Assembly: GCA_038043445.1 (NCBI GenBank)
Contig: JBBTBY010000164.1
Coordinates: 1-32,856 of the forward strand
DNA length: 32,856 nucleotides
Reading direction: 5' to 3'
From: Spirochaetota bacterium
GTDB taxonomy: Bacteria; Spirochaetota; Brachyspiria; Brachyspirales; JACRPF01
Part shown: in pieces, positions 7,604 through 14,851 of the stretch
Layout: the number at the start of each line of letters is the position of its first letter
Numbering within the stretch: position 1 is the first letter of the stretch
Program-made: the position numbers and the translations under genes
The notes under the pieces: model-generated
Database searches by the model: none
Seen by the model: the letters and a program-made list of their open reading frames with translations, nothing else
What the model was told of the DNA's origin: nothing

Positions 7604-8848
7604 TTACGCGGCAGCAAGCGACGATGCTATCTTCGCCCAGTCGTCCAGCCGACGCGCATCGCCTCGGATAGTGGTGACATCTTTCAGTATCACTTCAACA
7701 GTACACGCTTTTGTTCTTTCAAGTTTCATCGCAAGATCATCGTGTGCTGCGGCAGCATCAAATCGATCGGTGGCAAGAAGTGCCGGCGAGGGCTTGAGCG
7801 AGAACACATAATCGCGACCGATGCGTTGCGCCGCCTCGTCGATATTCACCCACGGGCTCATCGATATCTTCCTCAGATTGGGTATCTTCTTTAAGATGTC
7901 TATCTTGCGATGTAAGGGCTCGCAGCAGCCGTAGTAGGTAAGGCCGAAACGCTTCAGTATCGGCAGCTCGTACTGCAGCGAGAATTCCTCGTGCATGGCG
8001 GGGGATACCTCGGAGAATATCTGCGCTGTCGAGCAGCCCCACTGCATATGCGCCGATATCGGGGTGCCGTTCTTCGACGCGGGCAATGCATCGGAAATGC
8101 CGAGCCCGCCCGACCCGATACGGTAATTCCCGTTGCCGACATCGAGCATGCCGAGTGCCTCCTGCTCATCGAGCACGGCGGTCAATGCTTTCGTGAAGTT
8201 TGCGAGTATGCGGTGCACGAGCGCGGGGCGTTCGTACATGTCCGTGTAGAGCTGTTCGATGCCGTACCAGTGTATTATCTGGTCCCACGGTGAATGCCAT
8301 TGATGGACAATGCCGCGTTCTTTCACCGGCAGAACGCCGTCAAAAACTTCCGCGAGCACCCTGAATTTATCTTCGGTCGCTTCCCTGTCGAACCACACCT
8401 TCGGCGTGCGAATCGCGTCGGCGTCCGCTTCGGATTGGATGACAGGGATATACCCCACATCATACCCGCCGTCGGCGCGCGCCAGTTTTTCAGTAATGCC
8501 GTAATCCGCGTAGCTCGATGACGGCCCGCCGACAATGCCGCTATAGATCACCGGCTCAACGACCATATCACATCGGAAATGATCCCATTGATAGAGTTCC
8601 TGCCGAAGCGAACGTTCCACGGCAGAAGCGAGGGAATGCGTGCATCGAATGCGAAGCGCCTCGTTATTCGCCGCAAGCTCATGCCAGGGGATCTCATTTA
8701 TCCATACGAGCGGGCGGACATGTTCAAGATCGTTCAATCGCCGCCAGAGCTCGGCCGTATCCTTCTGCACAGGAAGCCCGCCTATCTCCGCCTTTCTCCT
8801 GCCGAGCTCCCGAAGTATCGTTCTCTCGGACGATGGTATCGGTTCCAT
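7604..8848 (-). CDS. UroD-like family protein with Cys-Cys motif
   Basis: 414 residues from the ATG at 8848, which has GGAGG five bases upstream; the longer open frame back to 8986 reads through repeat-like intergenic DNA and is rejected. The fold is recognised from scattered UroD-superfamily patterns: SPWDQIIHWYGIEQLYTDMYERPALVHRILANF (about 187-219), MQWGCSTAQIFSEVSP (268-283), and LTYYGCCEPLHRKIDILKKIPNLRKISMSPW (303-333). His267, Cys272, Cys308, Cys309 and His313 could form a metal or corrinoid-related site. Such long UroD-like proteins are frequent in environmental spirochaetes and PVC bacteria, with no established substrate. It heads the pgi-araC unit and is divergent from a secreted glycosidase, suggesting a role in sugar or methoxylated-sugar catabolism (inference). 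Confidence 0.7.
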   Translation of the reverse strand: MEPIPSSERTILRELGRRKAEIGGLPVQKDTAELWRRLNDLEHVRPLVWINEIPWHELAANNEALRIRCTHSLASAVERSLRQELYQWDHFRCDMVVEPVIYSGIVGGPSSSYADYGITEKLARADGGYDVGYIPVIQSEADADAIRTPKVWFDREATEDKFRVLAEVFDGVLPVKERGIVHQWHSPWDQIIHWYGIEQLYTDMYERPALVHRILANFTKALTAVLDEQEALGMLDVGNGNYRIGSGGLGISDALPASKNGTPISAHMQWGCSTAQIFSEVSPAMHEEFSLQYELPILKRFGLTYYGCCEPLHRKIDILKKIPNLRKISMSPWVNIDEAAQRIGRDYVFSLKPSPALLATDRFDAAAAHDDLAMKLERTKACTVEVILKDVTTIRGDARRLDDWAKIASSLAAA

Positions 8849-8913
8849 GTGCGCCTCCGCGTCATTGTGTGCAGCAATAATACGAACGCGTATCCGGTAA
8901 TAGAACCGCTCGA

Positions 8914-8987
8914 AATGACAATATGGTAGCCGGGAATGACATGGCGTTCGGCGGCTCATGGTCAACCCGCTACCAGAAATTGTCATT
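8914..8987. repeat. Imperfect inverted repeat between divergent genes
   Basis: The left arm (8914-8934, AATGACAATATGGTAGCCGGG) pairs with the right arm (8966-8987, CCCGCTACC then ATTGTCATT), with small internal mismatches and a 31-nt loop that contains a further AATGACA copy (8935). It lies in the 216-bp gap between the UroD-like gene and the glycosidase. Translated on the minus strand it gives CHSRLPYCHFERF, a pattern often met in spurious ORFs over dispersed intergenic repeats. Confidence 0.5.
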
Positions 8988-8994
8988 GGTATAC

Positions 8995-9022
8995 TTGCAT
9001 GGAATATGCCTGCGGATATAAT
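8995..9022 (+). promoter_or_regulatory. Promoter for the secreted glycosidase gene
   Basis: TTGCAT (8995-9000), a 16-bp spacer, then a consensus TATAAT (9017-9022). The transcript start is predicted near 9029, leaving a leader of about 36 nt with a GGAGA ribosome site just before the ATG at 9065. Confidence 0.6.
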
Positions 9023-9064
9023 TATCGGGTATGATGCGCATCCAAGAACAATAGCGGAGAGACT

Positions 9065-11515
9065 ATGATGAGGTCATTCATGGCATGGTGCTGCGTGTTC
9101 GGGACAGCATTGATCGTATCGTACCCATTACAGGCATCGCTCCTCGTGAACGGCGATTTTGAATCGGGTGACAAGGAATGGAGCGGCTGGGCGAAGACGA
9201 AGGATGTTATGCGTGTCGTGTCCCGTGACGCACACGGCGGGAGCCGCGCGGCACAGATGACGGTGAGCAATGGCAATGTTGCAACCTGGTCGCAGCGATT
9301 ATCCGCTATCCCCCGCGGGGCATATCGGCTTTCCGGATGGGTGCGTACCGAGAGCGCATCGTCGGTATCGATCAAGCTTGAGAGCGACACGGGGTCATTG
9401 GGCGCCTGCCCCATCGTGAGCGGAACGCACATATGGAAACGCATCACCGCCGACATCGATATATCGAAGGACACACGCGCCGTCGTACGCTGTATCATCA
9501 TGAAGGAGGGTACTGCATGGTTCGACGACATCACGCTTGCGCCGGCCGGTTCGGACACCATATCGCTCGAGGGCCACTGGCGCTTCGCCCCCGGCGACGA
9601 TGCGGCGCGCGCTTCCGAACGCTTGGATGACAGTGCGTGGAAACAGATACGTGTTCCGGCTCTCTGGGAGAACGAGGGGTATCCCGATGTGGAAGGCTTC
9701 GCCTGGTATCGCCGCACGGTGACCATACCCGAAACCTGGCGCGGCAGAACGCTTGTGCTTCGTATCGGCGGCGTATCGAAAGCGGATGAAGCGTACATGA
9801 ACGGCGATATCATCGGGAGCACGGGCGCATTCCCTCCCGCCTTCAAGGATGCAACCGCCGCTCCGCGGGAATACGTGCTCGCACCCGAGCGTATCCGTTT
9901 CGGTGCGGAGAACTCCATTGCCATCCGCGTGTTCGACGGCAATGACGGACGGCGCGGCGGCATTATGAAAGCGCCGGTGACCGTGGAACCGGTGAGCGGG
10001 GCGATGATAACGCTTACGAAGAGAATACCGACGACCGTCATCGTGCGCGGCGGGACGATAGCCCTCGATGCCGGGGTACGCATCGCCGATCGTCACGACG
10101 GACTTACGTTCGTGTGCGCATTGCGCGATCATCGCGGCAGGGAGATATCGGCGATACGCCAGACGCTCGCCCCAGGCAGTACGTCGGCGAACGTTCCAAT
10201 AGTCTTCACGCCGGAAACGGAAGGCTATTTCATCTGTGACGCGAGGCTTGAGAACGGGCACGAAGAGCTCGCAGCGGCATCGCTGACCGCCGCTGTCATG
10301 CCGCCCGTATCGCCATCGCGCAATAATTTCGGCGTGGTGGCGCATCTCAAGCGCTTGCCGCCCGAGGAACTTTCGCTCAGGCTCGATATCCTCTCGCGCA
10401 TGGGTGCGAACTGGGTACGCGAGGGTTTTCTCTGGGATATGATAGAGCCATCGGAGGGCGATCTCCGATGGGAACGATTCGACACGATAATCGCGGAAAC
10501 GGCGAAGCGCTCCGTACGCGTGCTCCCCATCGCCGCATATGGTACGGCGTGGGCATCGACAGCGGGGCCGGAAGTGTCCCCCGCGGACAGAAAAAGCGCC
10601 ATGCCGCGCATCGATGCATGGGAACGCTATATTGCGGCAATGGTGGAACGCTATAAAAGATCGTGTCCGGTCTGGGAGATATGGAATGAACCCAACGGCC
10701 TCGGATTCTGGAAACCGTACCCCGATGCAGCGTCATACGCCGCGCTCCTTTCCTCGGCACATGCGGTGATCAAGAGGGTCGATCCGTCACTGTCCGTCAT
10801 GATCGCCGGGTTCTCCCCGAAATACTGGGTGGTCGATCACCCGAAAACGCACGAAGCGCTCTTCGTCAAGGCATTGTACGAGCGCACACCGCGGCCGTTC
10901 GATATCGCTGCGTATCATCCCTACACCGCTCCCGCGACCGAAACATCGAACCGCGCCGTCGTCGATAAATTAGTCTTCATGCCATCGTCGATACGCGATG
11001 TGCTGCGCGCGAACGGGGACGAGAACGTTCCGATGTGGTTCACCGAGATGGGTACGCCGACGCGGAGTTTCATGACGAAGGAGCGTGCGGCGGAATACCT
11101 CGTGCTCCTCTACGTAAAGGCGCTCTCGCTCCCGAACATCGGCACCTGTTTCTGGTACGACCTTGTCGATGACGGCACTGACCCGAACGATTCAGAGCAG
11201 AATTTCGGGCTGCTCCACGCCGACTATACGCCGAAACAGGGCTATGTCGCCTATGCAGTGCTTGTGCGCATGCTCGGCAATGCTGTTTTCATGCGCGATG
11301 AGTATCGCAGCGGCGCATCGTTTTATCATTTCAAGCGCGGCACGATCGCTGTCATTGCTGCGTGGGCGGACGGTCCCGCCGCGGTGTCCTGTCCGCTGCC
11401 CCGGCAGGATTCGCCTGCGCGCATCACCGATCACATGGGCATTATCATCGCGGGATCGGCGCGCGGCGTCTATGCTGTCGGTGAAAGCCCGGTCTATATC
11501 GAATACGACGAATGA
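9065..11515 (+). CDS. Secreted multidomain clan GH-A glycoside hydrolase
   Basis: 816 residues. A signal peptide (about 1-25) is followed by a CBM4/9-like jelly roll (about 27-160; begins LLVNGDFESGDKEWSGW), a GH2-type sugar-binding domain (about 168-300; LEGHWRFAPGDD, then FAWYRRTVTIPETWRG and MNGDIIGSTGAFPPAF), a beta-sandwich linker (about 305-415) and a TIM barrel (about 420-760). The predicted acid/base is Glu542 in WEIWNEPN and the nucleophile Glu661 in WFTEMGT, a spacing fitting the GH5/GH39-like families. It should cleave a plant or algal polysaccharide outside the cytoplasm; the exact linkage is not readable. The gene has its own promoter, lies divergent from the UroD-like/pgi operon, and ends 3 bp from a convergent araC gene that may control it. 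All domains and catalytic residues look intact. Confidence 0.85.
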   Translation: MMRSFMAWCCVFGTALIVSYPLQASLLVNGDFESGDKEWSGWAKTKDVMRVVSRDAHGGSRAAQMTVSNGNVATWSQRLSAIPRGAYRLSGWVRTESASSVSIKLESDTGSLGACPIVSGTHIWKRITADIDISKDTRAVVRCIIMKEGTAWFDDITLAPAGSDTISLEGHWRFAPGDDAARASERLDDSAWKQIRVPALWENEGYPDVEGFAWYRRTVTIPETWRGRTLVLRIGGVSKADEAYMNGDIIGSTGAFPPAFKDATAAPREYVLAPERIRFGAENSIAIRVFDGNDGRRGGIMKAPVTVEPVSGAMITLTKRIPTTVIVRGGTIALDAGVRIADRHDGLTFVCALRDHRGREISAIRQTLAPGSTSANVPIVFTPETEGYFICDARLENGHEELAAASLTAAVMPPVSPSRNNFGVVAHLKRLPPEELSLRLDILSRMGANWVREGFLWDMIEPSEGDLRWERFDTIIAETAKRSVRVLPIAAYGTAWASTAGPEVSPADRKSAMPRIDAWERYIAAMVERYKRSCPVWEIWNEPNGLGFWKPYPDAASYAALLSSAHAVIKRVDPSLSVMIAGFSPKYWVVDHPKTHEALFVKALYERTPRPFDIAAYHPYTAPATETSNRAVVDKLVFMPSSIRDVLRANGDENVPMWFTEMGTPTRSFMTKERAAEYLVLLYVKALSLPNIGTCFWYDLVDDGTDPNDSEQNFGLLHADYTPKQGYVAYAVLVRMLGNAVFMRDEYRSGASFYHFKRGTIAVIAAWADGPAAVSCPLPRQDSPARITDHMGIIIAGSARGVYAVGESPVYIEYDE

Positions 11516-11518
11516 ACG

Positions 11519-12247
11519 TTACGGCTGTCGAACGCTGCGATACGCCGTAGGCTTCATGCCGGTGCGCGCCTTGAAGAAACGCGAGAACGCTTTGTCATCG
11601 GAGAATCCGACCGCCGCCGCGACTGACACGATCTTTTCGCCCGAAGCGATAAGCCCTTTCGCGCGGACGATGCGCAGCTCTGCGATGTAGTCCTGCGGCG
11701 TCATCGAGAAGGTCTTTTCGAACAGGCGTATGAAATATTCGCGGCTTAATCCCGCGATGGCGGCAAGGCGCTCGTTGGAAGATGTCATGTCATCGTGTAC
11801 GGCTGCAAGTACGCGTGCAAGCCGCTCGTCGGAAATACTATCGATATGGCCTTCGGAGCGTATGACCGTGATAAGTGCTTCGATAAGCGACGGGAGTGCA
11901 TCCGTTATCCTGGTCCGCATCACCTCGGAGATCGATGCCAGCATGGACGATATCGCCCCGCGTATCGGGATGCGTACGAGCGGGCTTATTATCGGCGGGG
12001 ATATCGTGATGTGGAACCAGCGGCATGTCAATGGATCGCGCCGATCATGCGAAAGCGTATACGCGCGCTGCGACGGCAGGAGATAGAGCCCCTTCGAGAG
12101 ATGCGTATCCTTCCCATTCATTGAGAACGTGCATCCGCCGTCGTAGATGTGATAGAGGCGATGATACCCGCTCCCCGTTTCATCGACCGCCCACGAAGGA
12201 ACGCAGCGCGTATCGCCGTAAAGTATGATGGAAACCTGCAAGCGCAT
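11519..12247 (-). CDS. AraC family transcriptional regulator, probably leaderless
   Basis: 242 residues. A short N-terminal cupin-like sensor (about 10-90; GYHRLYHIYDGGCTFSMNG, then KGLYLLPSQRAYTL) precedes the AraC DNA-binding domain (about 135-238; NERLAAIAGLSREYFIRLFEKTFSM, then IVSVAAAVGFSDDKAFSRFFKARTGMKPTAYR). No ribosome binding site precedes the ATG. A good -10 box, TACAAT, ends only five bases before it, which predicts a transcript starting at or beside the start codon. The gene converges on the glycosidase (3-bp gap), its most likely target. An alternative is that the true start lies downstream, but residues 4-20 read as sensible cupin sequence. Confidence 0.88.
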   Translation of the reverse strand: MRLQVSIILYGDTRCVPSWAVDETGSGYHRLYHIYDGGCTFSMNGKDTHLSKGLYLLPSQRAYTLSHDRRDPLTCRWFHITISPPIISPLVRIPIRGAISSMLASISEVMRTRITDALPSLIEALITVIRSEGHIDSISDERLARVLAAVHDDMTSSNERLAAIAGLSREYFIRLFEKTFSMTPQDYIAELRIVRAKGLIASGEKIVSVAAAVGFSDDKAFSRFFKARTGMKPTAYRSVRQP

Positions 12248-12252
12248 GCGTC

Positions 12253-12281
12253 ATTGTAGCATGGTGTCGACAGGTATACAA
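12253..12281 (-). promoter_or_regulatory. Promoter giving a leaderless araC transcript
   Basis: Minus-strand TTGTAT (12281-12276), a 17-bp spacer, then TACAAT (12258-12253). The ATG at 12247 starts five bases after the -10 box. The spacer contains a perfect palindrome TGTCGACA (12265-12272) that could be an operator. Confidence 0.5.
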
Positions 12282-12318
12282 CCTGCATAGTCCCAATTCA
12301 TCATGTTAAGAGAAATGC

Positions 12319-12432
12319 AACCACAGAGAAAAAGCAGGAGAACACAGAGAAATTGCGGGGATTGATCTTTACCCAACAGGTGATTTTTTTTCGTTTCCTC
12401 TCGGCATTTTCTCTGTGACCTCAGTGGTTTTC
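12319..12432. repeat. Repeat-like intergenic element with CACAGAGAAA inverted repeat
   Basis: Two copies of an ACAGAGAA motif (12319-12330 and 12342-12352) face an inverted copy at 12407-12432; CACAGAGAAA (12343-12352) and TTTCTCTGTG (12408-12417) are perfect 10-bp arms. The whole gap from 12248 to 12471 has no credible gene. The minus-strand translation (LCVLLLFLCG) is of the low-complexity type seen over dispersed repeats. Confidence 0.5.
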
Positions 12433-12471
12433 TTCCCTCCCTTATGCGTGGATAGTGGATAGTGCTGCCGC

Positions 12472-12499
12472 TTGACTTTTTTTCGATGTTGCATATATT
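12472..12499 (+). promoter_or_regulatory. Promoter of the MarR/efflux operon
   Basis: TTGACT (12472-12477), a 16-bp spacer, then TATATT (12494-12499). Each box differs from consensus at one position. The transcript should start near 12506, 28 nt before the marR ATG. Confidence 0.65.
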
Positions 12500-12514
12500 T
12501 ACGTTCACCTAACT

Positions 12515-12530
12515 ATTCGTATAAGCGAAT
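12515..12530. promoter_or_regulatory. Candidate MarR operator
   Basis: ATTCG (12515-12519) and CGAAT (12526-12530) form a perfect inverted repeat with a 6-bp centre, just downstream of the predicted transcript start and four bases before the marR ATG. The size and position suit autorepression by a MarR dimer. Confidence 0.5.
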
Positions 12531-12533
12531 CAA

Positions 12534-12983
12534 ATGAACACCATTAACCGCGAGATCATCGAACACGTCGAAGCGATCATTAAGACGTTCCGGAGCAGGA
12601 AGTACGCCCCGATGATGTTCTCCGCGCACACCTCCGACCTGACGATGTCCGACATGCAGATCCTCGTCATGCTTTCAAAGACGGGGCCATCGACCGTGGG
12701 GGATATTGCTGCGTACGGCAATGTGAAGGCGCCGACGGCGAGCGCTATGGTAAAGAAACTTGAGCGGCTCGGTTATGTATCGCGGATCCATGGTACGGAA
12801 GACCGCCGTGTGGTACGCGTCGCCCTTACGCAGAAGGGTAAGCGCGTCTATGAGGACCATTCCTCGAAGGCGGCGAACTATATGGAAATGCTCATGAAAC
12901 GATACGATAGGTCCGAGCGGCAGAAACTTCTTACGCTCGTACGCGAGATACGCGAACTTTTCGAGAAGGTGAGCGAACGATGA
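12534..12983 (+). CDS. MarR family transcriptional regulator
   Basis: 149 residues, the standard MarR length. The dimerisation helices at both ends flank a winged helix-turn-helix (about 40-108): MSDMQILVMLSKTGPSTVGDIAAYGN, the recognition helix KAPTASAMVKKLERLGYVSR, and the wing with the family-typical EDRRVVRVALTQKG. MarR proteins repress multidrug efflux operons and release DNA on binding ligands or on oxidation. The gene lacks a clear ribosome site and starts 28 nt after a good promoter, with a palindrome between them. Its stop overlaps the start of the next gene by four bases (ATGA). It leads a five-gene efflux operon and most likely represses it. No Cys is present, so ligand sensing is likelier than thiol sensing. 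Confidence 0.93.
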   Translation: MNTINREIIEHVEAIIKTFRSRKYAPMMFSAHTSDLTMSDMQILVMLSKTGPSTVGDIAAYGNVKAPTASAMVKKLERLGYVSRIHGTEDRRVVRVALTQKGKRVYEDHSSKAANYMEMLMKRYDRSERQKLLTLVREIRELFEKVSER

Positions 12984-13546
12984 AACGCGCGATAGTGCTC
13001 CTTGTCCTTACGGCAGCGCATGCCGCATTGCTTGCCGCAGCCGATAAGATGATATTCACCGGCTTTTCCGTGGCCTATCAGACCATGCTTTCGCCGTCCT
13101 CGATAAAGAGCGCTTCGACGAATATCTACGATACGGTATCCATCGACGGTGTTGTGGGGGCTACGATAATACCCTGGGTCGATGTCTACGCAGGGCTGGG
13201 GTTCTCTATCTTCATCGTCACCAACGATGTGCAGCAGTATTTTTCGTTCCTCCCGTTATACGCCGGTGTTGCCGTTAATCCGCTCCCGAATTGGACATTT
13301 CGCCCGCAGGTATTCGCGGAGGCGGGCATCGCCTTCAACAACCGGCATAATCATGTCGGTACGACGCATTCCGATATTTCGTGGAACGGTTTCTTCACCT
13401 CGGTCGGTGCCGCCGTCTGCTATGAGTTCGTCAACAATTCGATACTGTCGCTCCGCGCGGCATTGTCGTTCTACCCGAAACCCGATTTCCTTGCCGACGG
13501 CTTCATGGCGCTGAAGATCGGCTTCGGGTGGAGGAATTACTTCTGA
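12980..13546 (+). CDS. Small outer-membrane beta-barrel protein
   Basis: 188 residues. A clear signal peptide (MKRAIVLLVLTAAHAALLAAA, cleavage near residue 21) is followed by alternating hydrophobic and polar strands with aromatic girdles (VGATIIPWVDVYAGLGFSIF, LPLYAGVAVNPLPNWTFRPQ, SILSLRAALSFYPK). The chain ends in KIGFGWRNYF, a terminal aromatic beta-signal recognised by BAM. This suggests an 8-stranded barrel of the OmpA/OmpX type. It overlaps marR by 4 bp and the TolC-like gene by 1 bp (TGATG), so it is translationally coupled inside the efflux operon. An extra barrel between regulator and pump is not standard; it could be an accessory pore or a stabiliser. No closer family is recognised. 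Confidence 0.75.
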   Translation: MKRAIVLLVLTAAHAALLAAADKMIFTGFSVAYQTMLSPSSIKSASTNIYDTVSIDGVVGATIIPWVDVYAGLGFSIFIVTNDVQQYFSFLPLYAGVAVNPLPNWTFRPQVFAEAGIAFNNRHNHVGTTHSDISWNGFFTSVGAAVCYEFVNNSILSLRAALSFYPKPDFLADGFMALKIGFGWRNYF

Positions 13547-14850
13547 TGAAAAAGCTCGTTCTATTCGCTATCGCAGCGGTCGCGCTTACCGCAGAGACAC
13601 GGACGCTCTCATTCGATGACTGCTATCGCGTTGCCCTTACGAACAATGACGATCATCGCATTGCCAGGCTCGATGTCGAGATCGCCGAGGCGCAATTCCA
13701 GAAAGCCACAGCGGATTTCGGTCCGACAGTGACGGCAAGCGGCGGGTATCTTGCTTCAACACGCGGCGCGCTCGTGACCATCCCGATGATGGGTTCGTTC
13801 GAGATGAGCACGCGGCAGCCGTATACCGCACAGATGTCGGTCAATCAGCCCCTCTTCACCTTCGGCAGGCTTTCGCTGGAGCTTAAGATACAGGAAGAGC
13901 AGCTGCGTATAGCAAAAGTAAAACTGAAGAAAGCGGGTGAAAAGCTGAAGGCTGATACGATCAGTGCTTTTTACGGCGCCCTCGTATCGCAGGAAAGTCA
14001 TCGCATACAGGAAGAATCGCTCAAGCGCGCGAAGGAAATGCTTGCCGTCAATCAGAGGAAATTCGCGGGCGGCGAGGCGTCGAGCTATGATGTACTGCGC
14101 TCGCGCATCGAGGTGGACAGCACGGCACCGAACGTGAAGTCGATGAAGAACGCATACGAGATGTCGCTCAAGCGGCTGAAGGCGTTCATCGGCATGGAGT
14201 TATCGGCACCGATAGCACTTGCGGGCGAACTTTCGTTCAGGAAGATAGAGATCGATTACCCGGAGGTGGAGAAACGCTTCCGGATTTCCAATGACGACCG
14301 CGAGATACAGGAACGCCTCTCGACGATATCTGAATGTCGCCGCTGGAAAGCGGTAAGTCAGCTTTTCCCTACGATATCGATCTCGGCGAACAATGTCTAT
14401 TCGCTCAGCAATTATAATTTCCGATGGGAGAACTGGCAGAATTCATGGGACATCAGCATTGGCTTTCAGTGGACACTTTATAATAATTTCAAGAACGTGA
14501 GCGATATCAAGCAGGCTTCGGCCGATGCCGAAAAACAGAGGATAACGCAGCAATCCATTGAAAAACAATTTCGGCTTCAGCTCGAATCGATATACCTCTC
14601 GCTTGATGAGTATAAGGATATCATCGAGGCGGCGGACCGCACGGTGAAGCAGGCGGAAGAGGGCTATCGCATCGCCCGGGAGAATTTCGTCAACGGTCTT
14701 GCGAAGAACATCGACCTGCGCGACGCGGAGGTGGCGCTCATGCGCTCGAAGCTCAATTATCTGAACGCACTCTATAATTACATCGTCAAGGCAGAGGAGT
14801 TCAGGAATCTTGCCGATATACCCGACGCCGAAACGAAAGCGGAGCATTAG
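13546..14850 (+). CDS. TolC-like outer-membrane efflux channel
   Basis: 434 residues from the ATG at 13546, with GGAGGA 11 bases upstream; a GTG at 13528 is possible but adds six residues before a clean signal peptide (MKKLVLFAIAAVALTA). The OEP repeat pattern is present twice: LSFDDCYRVALTNNDDHRIARLD with FGPTVTASGGYL in the first half, and RFRISNDDREIQERLSTISECR with LFPTISISANNVYSL in the second. Long periplasmic helices follow, with YGALVSQESHRIQEESLKRAKEML and LSLDEYKDIIEAADRTVKQAEE. The terminal helix has LRDAEVALMRSKLNYLNALYNY, the usual ending. TolC trimers form the exit duct of tripartite pumps. The stop is separated from the adaptor gene by one base. No lipobox Cys is seen. Confidence 0.92.
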   Translation: MKKLVLFAIAAVALTAETRTLSFDDCYRVALTNNDDHRIARLDVEIAEAQFQKATADFGPTVTASGGYLASTRGALVTIPMMGSFEMSTRQPYTAQMSVNQPLFTFGRLSLELKIQEEQLRIAKVKLKKAGEKLKADTISAFYGALVSQESHRIQEESLKRAKEMLAVNQRKFAGGEASSYDVLRSRIEVDSTAPNVKSMKNAYEMSLKRLKAFIGMELSAPIALAGELSFRKIEIDYPEVEKRFRISNDDREIQERLSTISECRRWKAVSQLFPTISISANNVYSLSNYNFRWENWQNSWDISIGFQWTLYNNFKNVSDIKQASADAEKQRITQQSIEKQFRLQLESIYLSLDEYKDIIEAADRTVKQAEEGYRIARENFVNGLAKNIDLRDAEVALMRSKLNYLNALYNYIVKAEEFRNLADIPDAETKAEH

Positions 14851-14851
14851 C

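Noticed and set aside
8849-8986. N-terminal extension of the 414-residue UroD-like protein
   Set aside because: The extra 46 residues read through repeat-like intergenic DNA (CHSR, CHFERF), and a GGAGG site marks the ATG at 8848.
12251-12508. An 85-residue minus-strand open frame
   Set aside because: It is a translation of the repeat-like element and of the marR promoter region, with no protein-like composition.
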